A stretch of 64,000 nt of DNA from Aporhodopirellula sallentina SM41 (GTDB lineage: Bacteria > Planctomycetota > Planctomycetia > Pirellulales > Pirellulaceae), in the NCBI RefSeq assembly GCF_000346505.1, contig NZ_ANOH01000095.1:62001-126000 (forward strand). The letters are read 5' to 3'. Below the pieces are notes generated by a model that had not been told where the DNA came from, did no database searches, and was given only the letters and a program-made list of their open reading frames with translations. Positions 54,343 to 63,815 of this stretch are shown one piece after another. How positions within the stretch are numbered: the first letter of the stretch is position 1; each line of letters starts with the position of its first letter. The position numbers were made by a program, and so were the translations under genes.

Positions 54343-55337
54343 AGGAGTTCCTCACGCAAGCGATCGAGTTGAGCGTCAATGCCAGCGGAAATCTCGCCGC
54401 CGTCTTGCCGGACGACGACATCGCCGACCTTCAGCGATTCGTCCGGAATCACTACCGACTGCTCGGGCAAATCGGGATGAGCGAGCAACTCGTCGAGTGC
54501 CTTGCCTAGCTGCGCGAGCGTGTCCGGGTGCACCGCGAGCGTCAGACGCGATGCCGAACGGGTGCTGTGCAACGCCTCGCGAGCCCAACGCACGAGCAGG
54601 TGTTCGGCGGGCTCTGCGTCCTCTCGGCCGGAGGCGATATCTCGTCCGGACGTATTCGCCGGCGACGGATCAACAACCGCGTAACCGTCTTCGGCGTTCG
54701 GCAGAACCAATTGCGATCGCGTCAAACGTTCGGCAGCCGCGATCGCGGTCGTGGTTAGAACCTCCGCGTACTGCCGCATCCACGCGTCGTACTGCTGCTT
54801 CATCTGCTCAACGGCTTGATGCAGCGACTTAACCTGATTGCGTGCTTTCGATTCGGCTTCACGGTTGACGCGTTGGTCGATCTCCTTGATCGCCGCCTGA
54901 GTTCCCTCGCTGTGTCCTTGCGTCCGGGCCTGCTGCCGCAACTGTTCGGCCTGCTTGGTCGCTTCGGCCAACATCGCATCGACTTGTTGTTGGCACCGTT
55001 TGATCTGCTCCTGTCCCTCGGCGGCCAAATCCGACAGATTGAACTCGGCGAGCCCGGTTTTCCCTTTCGCGTGCTCACCAACTGTTGCACCGGAGATCCT
55101 CCCTGACGTTCCTGGGGGACGTACCGGAGCGAGCGGTGTCTCGTCAACTTTCGCTCCGCCGTCATCCTTCGCGACCGAAACCGTTTTGATCACCCGGCCG
55201 GTTCGGCCGGCGGGAACCGACACCGCTCCCGAACCATTGCCCGCGCCGTTCGGGTCGGCAGGATTCGGCGGATCAGCGGGGTTGGCCGAGGCTGCCGTTT
55301 TCGCGGTAGCGTCCCCTGGTTTGACAATCGTAGCCAT
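54339..55337 (-). CDS. fliH: Flagellar assembly protein FliH
   Basis: Negative regulator and dock of FliI. The 332 residues start with a Pro/Ala/Asn linker (about 1-95), then a coiled coil with GQEQIKRCQQQVDAMLAEAT and KQAEQLRQQARTQGHSEGTQ, and a C-terminal domain (TRSASRLTLAVHPDTLAQLG ... VVIPDESLKVGDVVVRQDGG, ending IDAQLDRLREELL). The sequence and the overlap with fliI identify it, though the N-terminal linker is longer than usual. Confidence 0.88.
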   Translation of the reverse strand: MATIVKPGDATAKTAASANPADPPNPADPNGAGNGSGAVSVPAGRTGRVIKTVSVAKDDGGAKVDETPLAPVRPPGTSGRISGATVGEHAKGKTGLAEFNLSDLAAEGQEQIKRCQQQVDAMLAEATKQAEQLRQQARTQGHSEGTQAAIKEIDQRVNREAESKARNQVKSLHQAVEQMKQQYDAWMRQYAEVLTTTAIAAAERLTRSQLVLPNAEDGYAVVDPSPANTSGRDIASGREDAEPAEHLLVRWAREALHSTRSASRLTLAVHPDTLAQLGKALDELLAHPDLPEQSVVIPDESLKVGDVVVRQDGGEISAGIDAQLDRLREELL

Positions 55338-55412
55338 GAAGGAAATCTAAAAAGGGAACAGGAACAATAAACGCTCTGACGCAAACTCACCACGCCCGCT
55401 CGCCCGTGACGG

Positions 55413-56750
55413 CTACATCGCGACCGCAACGCGTTGCGACGGGGCGGCGTTTGGAGTTGAGGACGGTGTGCTGATTTGGCCGCCGATGCGAAGTGCGCCG
55501 GCAACGGCCTCCTTCGCCCGGTCGATGTCACGAATTTCGAGCGACCCGACCGACAGCAGCCGCTGACGAACCTGGTTTGCCTGAGCCCTCGGCAAGCACG
55601 CGATCGCTGCGTCGGCGGTTTTGTTGGGCAACCCGCACAACGCCAGGATCGCCGTTCGTGTGTCGACCCGGCCGAGTGCCTCGCACAATTTCCGAGCGGG
55701 CAGTTTGACGAGTTCTCGGTGGACATCGTCGGTCGACATTCCGAGCGAGGCGGACTCCGCTCGCGAGGCCGCGTTTGGTTGGCGATCGTTGTCCGATGCC
55801 ACGGGTTCTTCGCGAGTGATTCGCCGAAGCCGTTCGGCTGCGGTCTTTTCGTTCTCGATGCTCGCGGCATCGTGTCCCGACACGGCCGAGCGAACCGGCT
55901 GGTGCGACGAGGGGGAGTTCGTTTGCGGTTGAGCGGCATTCGCGGAGGCCGGCATTTCCGCGAGGATCGCTTGCAATCGCGGCGATACGGCGGCGGCTGA
56001 GGCGGGAACATGAGCGGCCGCGGTAGCAGGATCGGCCGGCTGGCCACCCCCGTACGCGTCAATCAGGCTTTGCAAAGGATTGGCGGTCTTCGATTCGAGA
56101 ATCCGATCTACCCGGCTGCGGAAACTGTCGGCGAGTTCGGACAACATCTCTTCGGGCAACGTGTGCAATCGACCGATCCGAGTCAATAAATCTTGACGTT
56201 GGGCACCACCGAGTCGTGGCAACAGGGCGGCGGCCCGCGCCGGTTCGATCTGCGCCAGCACGACGGCTTTCGTTTGCGGGTGTTCGTCTTTGAGCAGGTT
56301 CAGCAAATCATCATCACCGACTTGGCTGAGAAACGCGAGCGAGTCAGGCGACGATGACTCGGGGGCTTGGCTCGGCGACGGCGAGTGGGCACTGGACGGA
56401 TTGGCCGGCGATGACATTCCTGCGGCGTGCGGCCGGTTCACGGGAGCCGAATGAGCAGCGTGTGAAAACGTGACTTCGTCGGTTGTGTTGAGGTTGCCTT
56501 GGTCGGTTTGGCGGGCTGCACCGCGACGCATCGATCCGGTGAACGATTCCAAAGCCCGGCGTCGCTCCATTGGGTCGACATCGACGAGGCTCGCGAGTTC
56601 CTGGCGAACCCGCTGACGTGCATCCGGAGACAAATCAGCGAGCAAACGTTTGGCCACCGCCTGCGGCAAATCCTGCAACACGATCGCGATCCGCCGCAGC
56701 GACGCGGCACGTCGAGCTTCGTTTTCGGCGGTGGATGCGGTGGAGTTCAC
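55413..56750 (-). CDS. fliG: Flagellar motor switch protein FliG (divergent)
   Basis: Rotor protein that transmits torque. The N-terminal domain has RRIAIVLQDLPQAVAKRLLA, the middle domain LLNLLKDEHPQTKAVVLAQI (about 146-165) with the EHPQ motif, and the C-terminal domain LVKLPARKLCEALGRVDTRT followed by AILALCGLPNKTADAAIACL and the final RDIDRAKEAVAGALRIGGQI. A disordered Ala/Pro/Ser linker of about 110 residues separates the middle and C-terminal domains, which normally are close together. The 445 residues exceed the usual ~335. It is the first gene of the operon, and no fliF precedes it. Confidence 0.82.
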   Translation of the reverse strand: MNSTASTAENEARRAASLRRIAIVLQDLPQAVAKRLLADLSPDARQRVRQELASLVDVDPMERRRALESFTGSMRRGAARQTDQGNLNTTDEVTFSHAAHSAPVNRPHAAGMSSPANPSSAHSPSPSQAPESSSPDSLAFLSQVGDDDLLNLLKDEHPQTKAVVLAQIEPARAAALLPRLGGAQRQDLLTRIGRLHTLPEEMLSELADSFRSRVDRILESKTANPLQSLIDAYGGGQPADPATAAAHVPASAAAVSPRLQAILAEMPASANAAQPQTNSPSSHQPVRSAVSGHDAASIENEKTAAERLRRITREEPVASDNDRQPNAASRAESASLGMSTDDVHRELVKLPARKLCEALGRVDTRTAILALCGLPNKTADAAIACLPRAQANQVRQRLLSVGSLEIRDIDRAKEAVAGALRIGGQISTPSSTPNAAPSQRVAVAM

Positions 56751-57102
56751 TGGTATCGAGTTTTACAGGGGAAGCAAACCAATCGAGTCCAATCGGCCGA
56801 GCGATTGGCGAACGCAAGCGGTTTCGGGTGACGAACCGATCCGACGCCCGCGGCAACTTTTTTCGATTCTTTTTTGACTTCTACTAAAGTTCGCGGTCCG
56901 GCGCGAAGGCTGAAATGCGTTCACCTCATTCTTGCCGAGTTGCCCGCCATATTCTTGCCGCGTTACCCGCCATTGCCGCCGATCTTTTGTCTCGCGATGT
57001 GCCCCCCGTCACCACCGAATCGCCGTTGCGACCACGTCGACCACGTTGCTACATAAGAAGATGTATTTGACCCAAAAGATCGTTTGACAGGAGTTACGAT
57101 CC
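56751..57102. other. Divergent region between fliG and lpxD
   Basis: Both flanking genes point outward, so promoters for the flagellar operon and lpxD must lie here. A doubled TTGCC...CGCCAT motif (about 56930 and 56955) is visible; no -10/-35 pair is convincing on either strand. Confidence 0.4.
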
Positions 57103-58290
57103 ATGACCACCGTGATTCACTCCGCCGACAGCGACACGCCCGCACCGCTTTCACTCGCCCAAATCGTTGAAATGACGGGCGGAAAACTGATGCCGCTCGC
57201 CATCGCACCATCCCAAGCCGACGAATCTCGCGAGACGTTGAGGTTGGCCGGAGCTGCGCCTCCACAGGAGGCACAAAAGGGCGAAATCACCATGGTCGAC
57301 CAGGCTCAAAACGCCGCCGCGATCCGGGGCTGCGACGCCGACGTGTTGATCACCCCCGCCGCCCTCACTGCCGAAACGCTCAGCGGAACCGGCAACAACC
57401 CAAACAGCGGCACCGACCAAGACGCTCCTGCATGGCAGATCATTGTCGATGACGTGCACGCGGCGTTCACGCAAATCATCCTGCACTTCCGCCCTCCCTT
57501 CGGTGATGAAGTTCCGGGAACCGGCGTTCATTCGACCGCAAACGTTCACCCCTCGTCGCAAATCAGTGCATCGGCATCGATCGGAGCCGGCGTCACGATC
57601 GGGCCGGATTGCAAGATTCACGCCGGCGTCAGCATCGCAGCCGGATGCACAGTCGGAGCCAGTTGCGTTCTGTATCCGAACGTCACGTTGTATTCGTACA
57701 GCAGGCTCGGCGACCGCGTCGTGATCCACGCCGGATCGGTTCTCGGTGCCCACGGGTTCGGCTACCGAAACGTCGACGGCAAGCACATCCCGACCGGTCA
57801 ACTCGGTTACGTCCAAATCGACAACGACGTCGAACTCGGCGCTTCGGTCACGATCGACCGTGGAACTTACGGGGCGACTCGAATCGGCGAAGGTACCAAG
57901 ATCGACAACCAAGTCATGATCGGTCACAACTGCCGCATCGGTAAACACAATCTGCTGTGCAGCCAAGTGGGCATCGCCGGCAGTTGCTCGACCGGCGACT
58001 ACGTCGTGCTCGCCGGACAAGTCGGACTGCGTGACCACATTCATCTCGACGACCACGTTATCGTCGGCGCGCAAGCCGGCGTGATGGATAACCTGACCAA
58101 GGGCGTTTATTTGGGTTCACCGGCGACGCCACAAAAGGATCAACTACGAATGTTGGCGGTCCAGCGAAAACTGCCGGAACTGCGTCGCGACATTAAAGAC
58201 GTCCAAACCCAAGTCACTGCGTTGACACGGCAAGACGACACACCCGCGACCCAACCGCCCATGAACGATTCATCGTCCAAAGCCGCCTAA
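57103..58290 (+). CDS. lpxD: UDP-3-O-acylglucosamine N-acyltransferase
   Basis: Third step of lipid A synthesis: transfers the second acyl chain onto UDP-3-O-acyl-glucosamine. AGGAG lies nine bases before the ATG. The N-terminal substrate domain (about 15-130) is followed by a left-handed beta helix of hexapeptide repeats (VHSTANVHPSSQISASASIG onwards), the block HGFGYRNVDGKHIPTGQLGY and the catalytic His in NQVMIGHNCRIGKHNLLC. A C-terminal coiled tail with Thr/Gln/Pro follows. At 395 residues it is about 50 longer than E. coli LpxD, mainly in the N-terminal domain. lpxI follows, 63 bp downstream. Confidence 0.95.
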   Translation: MTTVIHSADSDTPAPLSLAQIVEMTGGKLMPLAIAPSQADESRETLRLAGAAPPQEAQKGEITMVDQAQNAAAIRGCDADVLITPAALTAETLSGTGNNPNSGTDQDAPAWQIIVDDVHAAFTQIILHFRPPFGDEVPGTGVHSTANVHPSSQISASASIGAGVTIGPDCKIHAGVSIAAGCTVGASCVLYPNVTLYSYSRLGDRVVIHAGSVLGAHGFGYRNVDGKHIPTGQLGYVQIDNDVELGASVTIDRGTYGATRIGEGTKIDNQVMIGHNCRIGKHNLLCSQVGIAGSCSTGDYVVLAGQVGLRDHIHLDDHVIVGAQAGVMDNLTKGVYLGSPATPQKDQLRMLAVQRKLPELRRDIKDVQTQVTALTRQDDTPATQPPMNDSSSKAA

Positions 58291-58353
58291 GGCCCTGGTC
58301 TTCCGTAGGCCCTAGTCTTCCGTAGGCCCTGATCTCGTTAAAGCACGATATCG

Positions 58354-59325
58354 ATGTCAAACGTTTTGCAATCGCACGCGGCGTGTTCCCTCAACGCGGC
58401 AGGCCCTCCTGTCGCTAAAGACGTTGTCAGTAACGACATCGACGTCAGGCTCTCGCCCGGCGAACCGGTCGGCCTGGTGGCGGGATGGGGACGTTTTCCG
58501 ATCTCGGTAGCCAACCGAATCCGCGAGGCCGGCAACCCGGTCGTTTGCGTCGCGATCAGCGGACACGCGGGACCGGAAATCGAAGACGCCTGTGACGAAG
58601 TGCTTTGGTCCGGAGTGGGACGTTTCGGTCGACATCTGCGTTTCTTCAAAAAGCAAAACGTCACCAAAGTCACCATGGCGGGCAAGCTGTTCAAGTCGGA
58701 CCTGCTCTACGGCGGATCGTTGTGGCTGCGACACATGCCCGACCTGACGTGCCTGCGAACGTTCGGCCCGCTGTTGCTCGGGAGAGGACGCGACGCACGA
58801 GACGATCGTTTGCTGACCGCCGTCATCGACACATACCATCGCCACCGCATCGACATCTGTTCGGCCACACGACTCGCCCCGGAGCTACTGGTGAAAGAAG
58901 GACTACTGACACGCAAATCGCTCTCCACGTCGGCGAAGCGTGACGCCGAATTCGGTTGGTCGATCGCCAAGACCATGGGCGGACTGGACATCGGTCAGGC
59001 CGTCGCGATTAAAGACGCCACGGTGATCGCGGTCGAAGCGATCGAAGGAACCGACGCGTGCATCCGACGCAGCGGCGAGTTGTGTCGTCGCGGCGGTTGG
59101 ACGTTGGTCAAGGTCAGCAAACCGAACCAAGACATGCGTTTCGACGTGCCCACCATCGGTGCTCAAACGGTCCAAAACGTGGCCGATGCCGGCGGGGTCG
59201 CGATCGCCATCGAAGCCGACCGAACCATCTTGCTCGACCAAGAAGAAACGGTCGCGTTGGCTGATCGCTTGGGTGTTTCCATCATCGCGTTCCGAGGCGT
59301 CGAATCCGCCGTCGCCGCTGCTTGA
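58354..59325 (+). CDS. lpxI: UDP-2,3-diacylglucosamine pyrophosphatase LpxI
   Basis: Hydrolyses UDP-2,3-diacylglucosamine to lipid X in lipid A synthesis, the type found where LpxH is absent. The 323 residues carry the N-terminal domain (VGLVAGWGRFPISVANRIRE, about 39-58; VTKVTMAGKLFKSDLLYGG, about 107-125), and the C-terminal DUF1009 domain with AVAIKDATVIAVEAIEGTDA, TLVKVSKPNQDMRFDVPTIG and AQTVQNVADAGGVAIAIEAD. This order is that of LpxI. It follows lpxD in the same direction; between them are two short direct repeats of GTCTTCCGTAGGCCCT (about 58300-58325). Confidence 0.92.
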   Translation: MSNVLQSHAACSLNAAGPPVAKDVVSNDIDVRLSPGEPVGLVAGWGRFPISVANRIREAGNPVVCVAISGHAGPEIEDACDEVLWSGVGRFGRHLRFFKKQNVTKVTMAGKLFKSDLLYGGSLWLRHMPDLTCLRTFGPLLLGRGRDARDDRLLTAVIDTYHRHRIDICSATRLAPELLVKEGLLTRKSLSTSAKRDAEFGWSIAKTMGGLDIGQAVAIKDATVIAVEAIEGTDACIRRSGELCRRGGWTLVKVSKPNQDMRFDVPTIGAQTVQNVADAGGVAIAIEADRTILLDQEETVALADRLGVSIIAFRGVESAVAAA

Positions 59326-59565
59326 GCTGGACTCGGTAGCGAGTCGCACGCGAGGCTTACGGCAGGAACACGGAAGGCGGTGTTGCCTGCGCCGGAACTT
59401 CGCTGCGCTTGGTCCGGCCTACACAAGCTGGTCCGACCTACACAAGTGGTCCGGCCGACACGAGAAACATGCCGTTTCCCGATGGTTCATTGCCAACGAT
59501 GCCATATCGCGTAAATTTCTTAGCCCCGGACGCCTTCTGACACTCACCTCGATGGGAACGCCGCC
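59326..59565. other. Gap between lpxI and ispE
   Basis: Contains a repeat-like TCCGGCCTACAC/TCCGACCTACAC/TCCGGCCGACAC series (about 59410-59460). A TAG at 59521 closes the ispE frame upstream. The ATG at 59552 is in another frame (21 codons). Confidence 0.45.
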
Positions 59566-60729
59566 ATTTCCACCTCCGCTGAACCGTTTGTTTGCACGTC
59601 GCCGCCGGCGAAACTGAATCTGTTCTTGGAAATTCTCGGCCGGCGTGAAGACGGATTCCATGAACTCGACACCGTCATGGTCGCAATCGACTGGCGGGAC
59701 GATTTGAAACTGCGTCTTCGACCGACGCCGGGAATCGAACTCGACGTGCGATGGTTGCCCGACCGCAAAGCCGTCGCTGATCAACTCGCCGTATCCACCG
59801 ACGACGCGTTGCTGGACGTGCCGACAGACCGCAGCAACCTTGTCTATCGCGCACTCGAATTGGTCAACGAGGCAACCGGATATCGCGGCGGATGGCAAGT
59901 CGAACTCGGTAAACGCATCCCGAGTGGCGCCGGGATGGGCGGCGCCAGCAGCGATGCGGCGGCGACATTGCGGCTCGCCAAAGCCGCTTTGCATCGGTCC
60001 GATCCTGCCATGACCGAATCCTTAACGGACGAGAAAATGGCGTCGATGGCAGCAACGTTGGGCAGCGACGTGCCTTTTTTCCTGGGAAAGATGAGCATTC
60101 ACCAACCCAGCACTCTCGACGTGCCCGCCCCGACATCGGATTCGGTTTCCGAACCCGGTACGCTCGCCCGAGCCCTCGGTCGCGGCGAAAAGTTAACATT
60201 TTACGACTTGCCCGATCCACACCGTTTTGTCGTGATTTATCCCCCCACCGCGCTCTCAACCGCTGCGGTTTATTCTCGAGCGAAGGTCTCCGACGCACCG
60301 AAAAGCGGACTCGAAACGATTAAAACATTTATTCGTCGCAGCCCCATCGGCGGCGCGGAGATTCTCTATAATGCGTTGGCGGCCCCGGCTAGCGGGCTAT
60401 CACCTCACGTCAATGAGGCGCTAGAATGCTTGCGGAAGTCGACAACACAGTACATTGCACCGAGACGGCAGGCTGCACCGAACGGTGATTGCGGCCGGGC
60501 TGATTTATATTGCCAGATGACGGGCAGCGGTTCGGCGTGTTTTGCTTGGTTGACTCCCGGTTTCGCGTCCGCCGAATCGACATCCGGTTCCGCAGCGGAA
60601 GTGACGGGCGAGGCGGACGTCGTGAAGTCGAATGAGTTGGCCGCGTTTGTTCGCGAGTCGTTGGCAGGAGGCGCGTTAGTGAATGTCGTCGCGACCTGTT
60701 CAGCTGCACCGGAGATCCATATCGCATAG
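59566..60729 (+). CDS. ispE: 4-diphosphocytidyl-2-C-methyl-D-erythritol kinase, non-canonical start
   Basis: Fourth step of the MEP isoprenoid pathway, a GHMP kinase. The frame upstream of the conserved opening PPAKLNLFLEILGRREDGFH has no ATG, GTG or TTG before the in-frame TAG at 59521. The only start-like codon upstream of the motif is ATT at 59566; the first TTG at 59626 would remove the catalytic lysine region PAKLNLFL. I therefore mark ATT as tentative. Other family motifs are GKRIPSGAGMGGASSDAA (ATP loop) and GSDVPFFLG. The 3' part is longer than usual, with TGSGSACFAWLTPGFAS. The stop is four bases before spoVG. Confidence 0.85.
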   Translation: MSTSAEPFVCTSPPAKLNLFLEILGRREDGFHELDTVMVAIDWRDDLKLRLRPTPGIELDVRWLPDRKAVADQLAVSTDDALLDVPTDRSNLVYRALELVNEATGYRGGWQVELGKRIPSGAGMGGASSDAAATLRLAKAALHRSDPAMTESLTDEKMASMAATLGSDVPFFLGKMSIHQPSTLDVPAPTSDSVSEPGTLARALGRGEKLTFYDLPDPHRFVVIYPPTALSTAAVYSRAKVSDAPKSGLETIKTFIRRSPIGGAEILYNALAAPASGLSPHVNEALECLRKSTTQYIAPRRQAAPNGDCGRADLYCQMTGSGSACFAWLTPGFASAESTSGSAAEVTGEADVVKSNELAAFVRESLAGGALVNVVATCSAAPEIHIA

Positions 60730-60732
60730 GGG

Positions 60733-61797
60733 ATGGTGGTGGAAATTACCGAGATTCGCATCAAATTGATGGAAGGTTCGGAAGACCGTTTGAGAGCGTT
60801 CTGCTCGATCACGATTGACCAGAGTTTTGTCGTTCGAGACCTGAAGATCATTGACGGCAGTCACGGTCCCTTCGTTGCCATGCCGTCTCGAAAACTCACC
60901 GGACATTGCAACCGGTGCGGCAGCAAAAATCATTTGCGTGCGTCGTTCTGCAACCAATGCGGTGCGAAACTGTTTAGCAGTTCGATCGATTCTCCGCAAA
61001 AGCTCTACGCGGATGTCGCCCACCCGATCAACAGCGAATGCCGCGAGATGATCCAAAACGCGGTCATCGAAGAATTCAACGCTGAACTGCAACGTTCCGC
61101 TCAACCGAACTACCGCAGCCGATACGACGACGACTTCGACGCCGGCGACTACGACGAAGCGGACTATGTCGAGTCGGACGGGGCCGGACGATCCACCGCA
61201 GCAACCTCAACGCCATCCGCCAAATCGACACCCCAGCCCGCAAAGAAGAACTCCTCCAACGGGCTCGCCTCCACAGCCTCGCAGTCCGAACCGGAACCGC
61301 CGATCAACGACGCGTTCGGAGCCGGCTTGTTCGACGACGCTCCTAACAGCCTGCCATCAACGACCGACTCGCCGGCAGCTGACTCGCCAACAACCGATTC
61401 ATCCGCGAGCGAAACACCGTCGGCCGAGCAACCCGCCGACAACTCATCGAGTTCAGAAGACGTTGCCGAATCGACCACCGCCCGCATCGATCCACAACAA
61501 GAACTGCCGGCGCCGCACACTCCCGCCGAACCCATCGCATCCGATGAACCGGCGGAGCAAACCCAATCAGGTAGTGAACCTGCCACCGGCGAGCCGAAGA
61601 TGATGCGGGCCGAAAACGGTGCCCGCAACACGATCCCGCGCCCACATTTCCATGATCGTCCCGGCGGTGGCAAACGCGAATCCGTCACCAACCTGCCGCC
61701 TTCATCGAGCAGCGGTGCGACTGACTCGGCGGGTGATACGACCGATACCGATGACAACGTGAACCCGGGTTTCGGTGCCGGCATCCTCGATGACTGA
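60733..61797 (+). CDS. spoVG: SpoVG-like regulator with inserted zinc ribbon and long acidic tail
   Basis: The N-terminal 50 residues ([20 protein letters not shown] ... [15 protein letters not shown]) and the later [20 protein letters not shown] form the SpoVG fold, an RNA/DNA-binding regulator known from Firmicutes. Between them sits an insertion with CNRCGSKNH and FCNQCGAK, a C-x2-C-x10-C-x2-C zinc ribbon (Cys59, 62, 73, 76). A low-complexity Ser/Pro/Asp tail (about 130-350) follows. The start is the ATG at 60733 or the GTG at 60739. It begins four bases after ispE, a neighbour also found near ispE in Bacillus. Its stop overlaps the next gene's ATG. Confidence 0.85.
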   Translation: MVVEITEIRIKLMEGSEDRLRAFCSITIDQSFVVRDLKIIDGSHGPFVAMPSRKLTGHCNRCGSKNHLRASFCNQCGAKLFSSSIDSPQKLYADVAHPINSECREMIQNAVIEEFNAELQRSAQPNYRSRYDDDFDAGDYDEADYVESDGAGRSTAATSTPSAKSTPQPAKKNSSNGLASTASQSEPEPPINDAFGAGLFDDAPNSLPSTTDSPAADSPTTDSSASETPSAEQPADNSSSSEDVAESTTARIDPQQELPAPHTPAEPIASDEPAEQTQSGSEPATGEPKMMRAENGARNTIPRPHFHDRPGGGKRESVTNLPPSSSSGATDSAGDTTDTDDNVNPGFGAGILDD

Positions 61798-62188
61798 TCG
61801 TTCCGGTTCGCAACAGTTCTCTTCGGCGTTGTCGAATCCCGCACCGACAACATCAACGCAGTCGCACGCCCCGTCTGCAACGCCGACGCAGCCCACCGAC
61901 GCCGACGGCTCGCGGCAATCGAAACATCACCCGGTTCAAATCGGCATCGCCCCCATGTTAATCTTGGTCGTCGTCGCGGCGGTCATTTCCGCGGGCCTGG
62001 TTTACGCCGCGAAAATCCCCGAGATCCAAGAAGAGCTTTCGGTCCTGTTCGGCACTCCCGTCACCGCCGACCGTTCGCGTCGCGGCCCGCAAATTCTGTT
62101 CATCCTTTTCACCGTGACATCGCCGCTGCTGCTCGCCGGGATGCTTTCGCTTGGCACGTTGATCTGGGGAAAACTGACCAACCGCTAA
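61790..62188 (+). CDS. Small two-helix membrane protein
   Basis: A 132-residue protein starting at the ATG at 61790, inside the last codons of the spoVG-like gene. After a Ser/Thr/Pro-rich soluble part it has two membrane helices ([20 protein letters not shown] and [20 protein letters not shown]) joined by a short loop with an ArgArgGly turn. I do not recognise it. The overlap indicates co-translation with the SpoVG-like protein. Confidence 0.6.
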   Translation: MTDRSGSQQFSSALSNPAPTTSTQSHAPSATPTQPTDADGSRQSKHHPVQIGIAPMLILVVVAAVISAGLVYAAKIPEIQEELSVLFGTPVTADRSRRGPQILFILFTVTSPLLLAGMLSLGTLIWGKLTNR

Positions 62189-62201
62189 GCACGAAGAAAA
62201 C

Positions 62202-63815
62202 TTGAGCACCAAAAAACGCAAGTCGAAGTCCAACTCCAAACGTCCCCCCAAACACAATCCAAAACGCTCTTCGCAACGCGCAAGCATCAGCCGCGAAGCA
62301 GTCGCCGTGGCATTGACGACGGAACGAGACGGCGAGATCCCGATGCCGCCGGACGAACTCGAACAGCTCTGCGTCGCGATCACCGAGCGGAACGACAACG
62401 TGCTTCGCATGCGATCCGAGGCACTGCAGTCAGCCGAACGTTTGGCATCGAACGAACTGCGAACTTGGTTGCGAGAGAAACGCGACGCTCGGGCGGTCGA
62501 TTGGTACCCGACCGCGATCGAAGCCCCCGACGACCTCGCCCGCCCTTCGCGAACGATCGACTACGCCGCCGGTGAGTTCTACCTGCAGGATTCCGGATCG
62601 CTGCTCGCCCTCGCGGCCGCCCAAGCCGACACGTTTCAACTGCGAGGCAAACTGATTTGCGACCTGTGCGCGGCACCGGGCGGCAAAGCCAGCGGACTGC
62701 TCGAGGCGATCGACGAACCCTATCACGTCGACCAATCGCAACCACGCGGTTTTTTGCTCGCCAACGAACCGATCCTAACTCGCATCGCGCCCTTGTCGTA
62801 CAACCTCGCGCGGACCGGATCGGATCAATACGCGATCTCGAACGAAGATCCCGAATCGCTCGCGGAGAAACTACCCGGACTGTTCGACCTCGTGCTCGTC
62901 GACGCCCCCTGCAGTGGGCAGGCGTTGGTCGCCAAAGGCAAACAATCACCGACCGCGTTACAATTCACCCACATCGAACTCAACAGAGCTCGGCAAAACC
63001 GCATCCTCGCGGCGGCCGAAAAACTGCTTCGTCCCGGTGGCACGCTGATCTACAGCACCTGTACGTTTGCGGTGAAGGAAAACGAAGCCCAAGTGCAGTT
63101 CATGATCGACCATCTCGGACTGACGCCCGCTCCGGTGCAGCGACTGGCAAAATACCAGACCGATCTTTTGAATCCGCCTAACGAAGACGTTCTCCGGTGC
63201 AGCTACCGGTTGTGGCCGCACCGAACGGCATGTGCGGGCAGTTTCGCAGCGAGCCTGGCCAAACCTCTCGGCGACGAACCGCCCGACTACGATCGCGATC
63301 GCAAAGAAGCATCGTGGCGACGCAGCACCACGTCGCGATCACGCGACCAATCGATGGTCCCCCGCGAAGCGATCGATCAACTGCCGTTTCTAGTGCGTCC
63401 CGATGACCCGCGTCATCACCTACAACTGCGTGATTGGATCATCGACGCCACCGCCCCCGATGCTCCCGATTGGGTCCAGGAAGAATCTTTCCGTGGCCCA
63501 GAGATCGCTCACCGCGCCGGTTCTACCTGGAAACCTTCCCACGCCTCCGCCATCCGGCACACAGCCGCGATAGAAGGATTGCCGTCCATCGAAGTCGACG
63601 ACGAAACGGCGCTAAAATACCTCACCGGCGAAACCATCCCGATCGATAACCCAAACTCGCCCTCCGCAGACGGCGCTTCAGACGGCGCTTCAGACGACGC
63701 CCCCAACCAAACCGGTTGGCAGATCGTGCGTCACCGCGGCCGCCCCCTCGGCTGGATCAAAAGCAACGGTCGCATCGGCAAAAATCACCTCGCCCGACAC
63801 GCGAGAATGCAGTAG
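62202..63815 (+). CDS. rsmF: RsmF-type rRNA cytosine-C5 methyltransferase
   Basis: SAM-dependent methyltransferase of the NOL1/NOP2/Sun family. The 537 residues start at a TTG (62202), 13 bases after the previous stop; no in-frame ATG comes before the conserved region. After a Lys-rich N-terminus come the SAM motif DLCAAPGGKA (154-163), the release cysteine Cys237 in DAPCSG, and the nucleophilic Cys287 in STCTF. The C-terminal domain ends with TGWQIVRHRGRPLGWIKSNG and KNHLARHARM, which matches the extra C-terminal domain of RsmF (m5C1407 of 16S rRNA) and not of RsmB. A repeated ASDGASDGASDD linker precedes it. Confidence 0.85.
   Translation: MSTKKRKSKSNSKRPPKHNPKRSSQRASISREAVAVALTTERDGEIPMPPDELEQLCVAITERNDNVLRMRSEALQSAERLASNELRTWLREKRDARAVDWYPTAIEAPDDLARPSRTIDYAAGEFYLQDSGSLLALAAAQADTFQLRGKLICDLCAAPGGKASGLLEAIDEPYHVDQSQPRGFLLANEPILTRIAPLSYNLARTGSDQYAISNEDPESLAEKLPGLFDLVLVDAPCSGQALVAKGKQSPTALQFTHIELNRARQNRILAAAEKLLRPGGTLIYSTCTFAVKENEAQVQFMIDHLGLTPAPVQRLAKYQTDLLNPPNEDVLRCSYRLWPHRTACAGSFAASLAKPLGDEPPDYDRDRKEASWRRSTTSRSRDQSMVPREAIDQLPFLVRPDDPRHHLQLRDWIIDATAPDAPDWVQEESFRGPEIAHRAGSTWKPSHASAIRHTAAIEGLPSIEVDDETALKYLTGETIPIDNPNSPSADGASDGASDDAPNQTGWQIVRHRGRPLGWIKSNGRIGKNHLARHARMQ

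Noticed and set aside
59626-60729. TTG at 59626 as the start of ispE
   Set aside because: It would remove the conserved PAKLNLFL segment with the catalytic lysine, which is encoded in frame just upstream.
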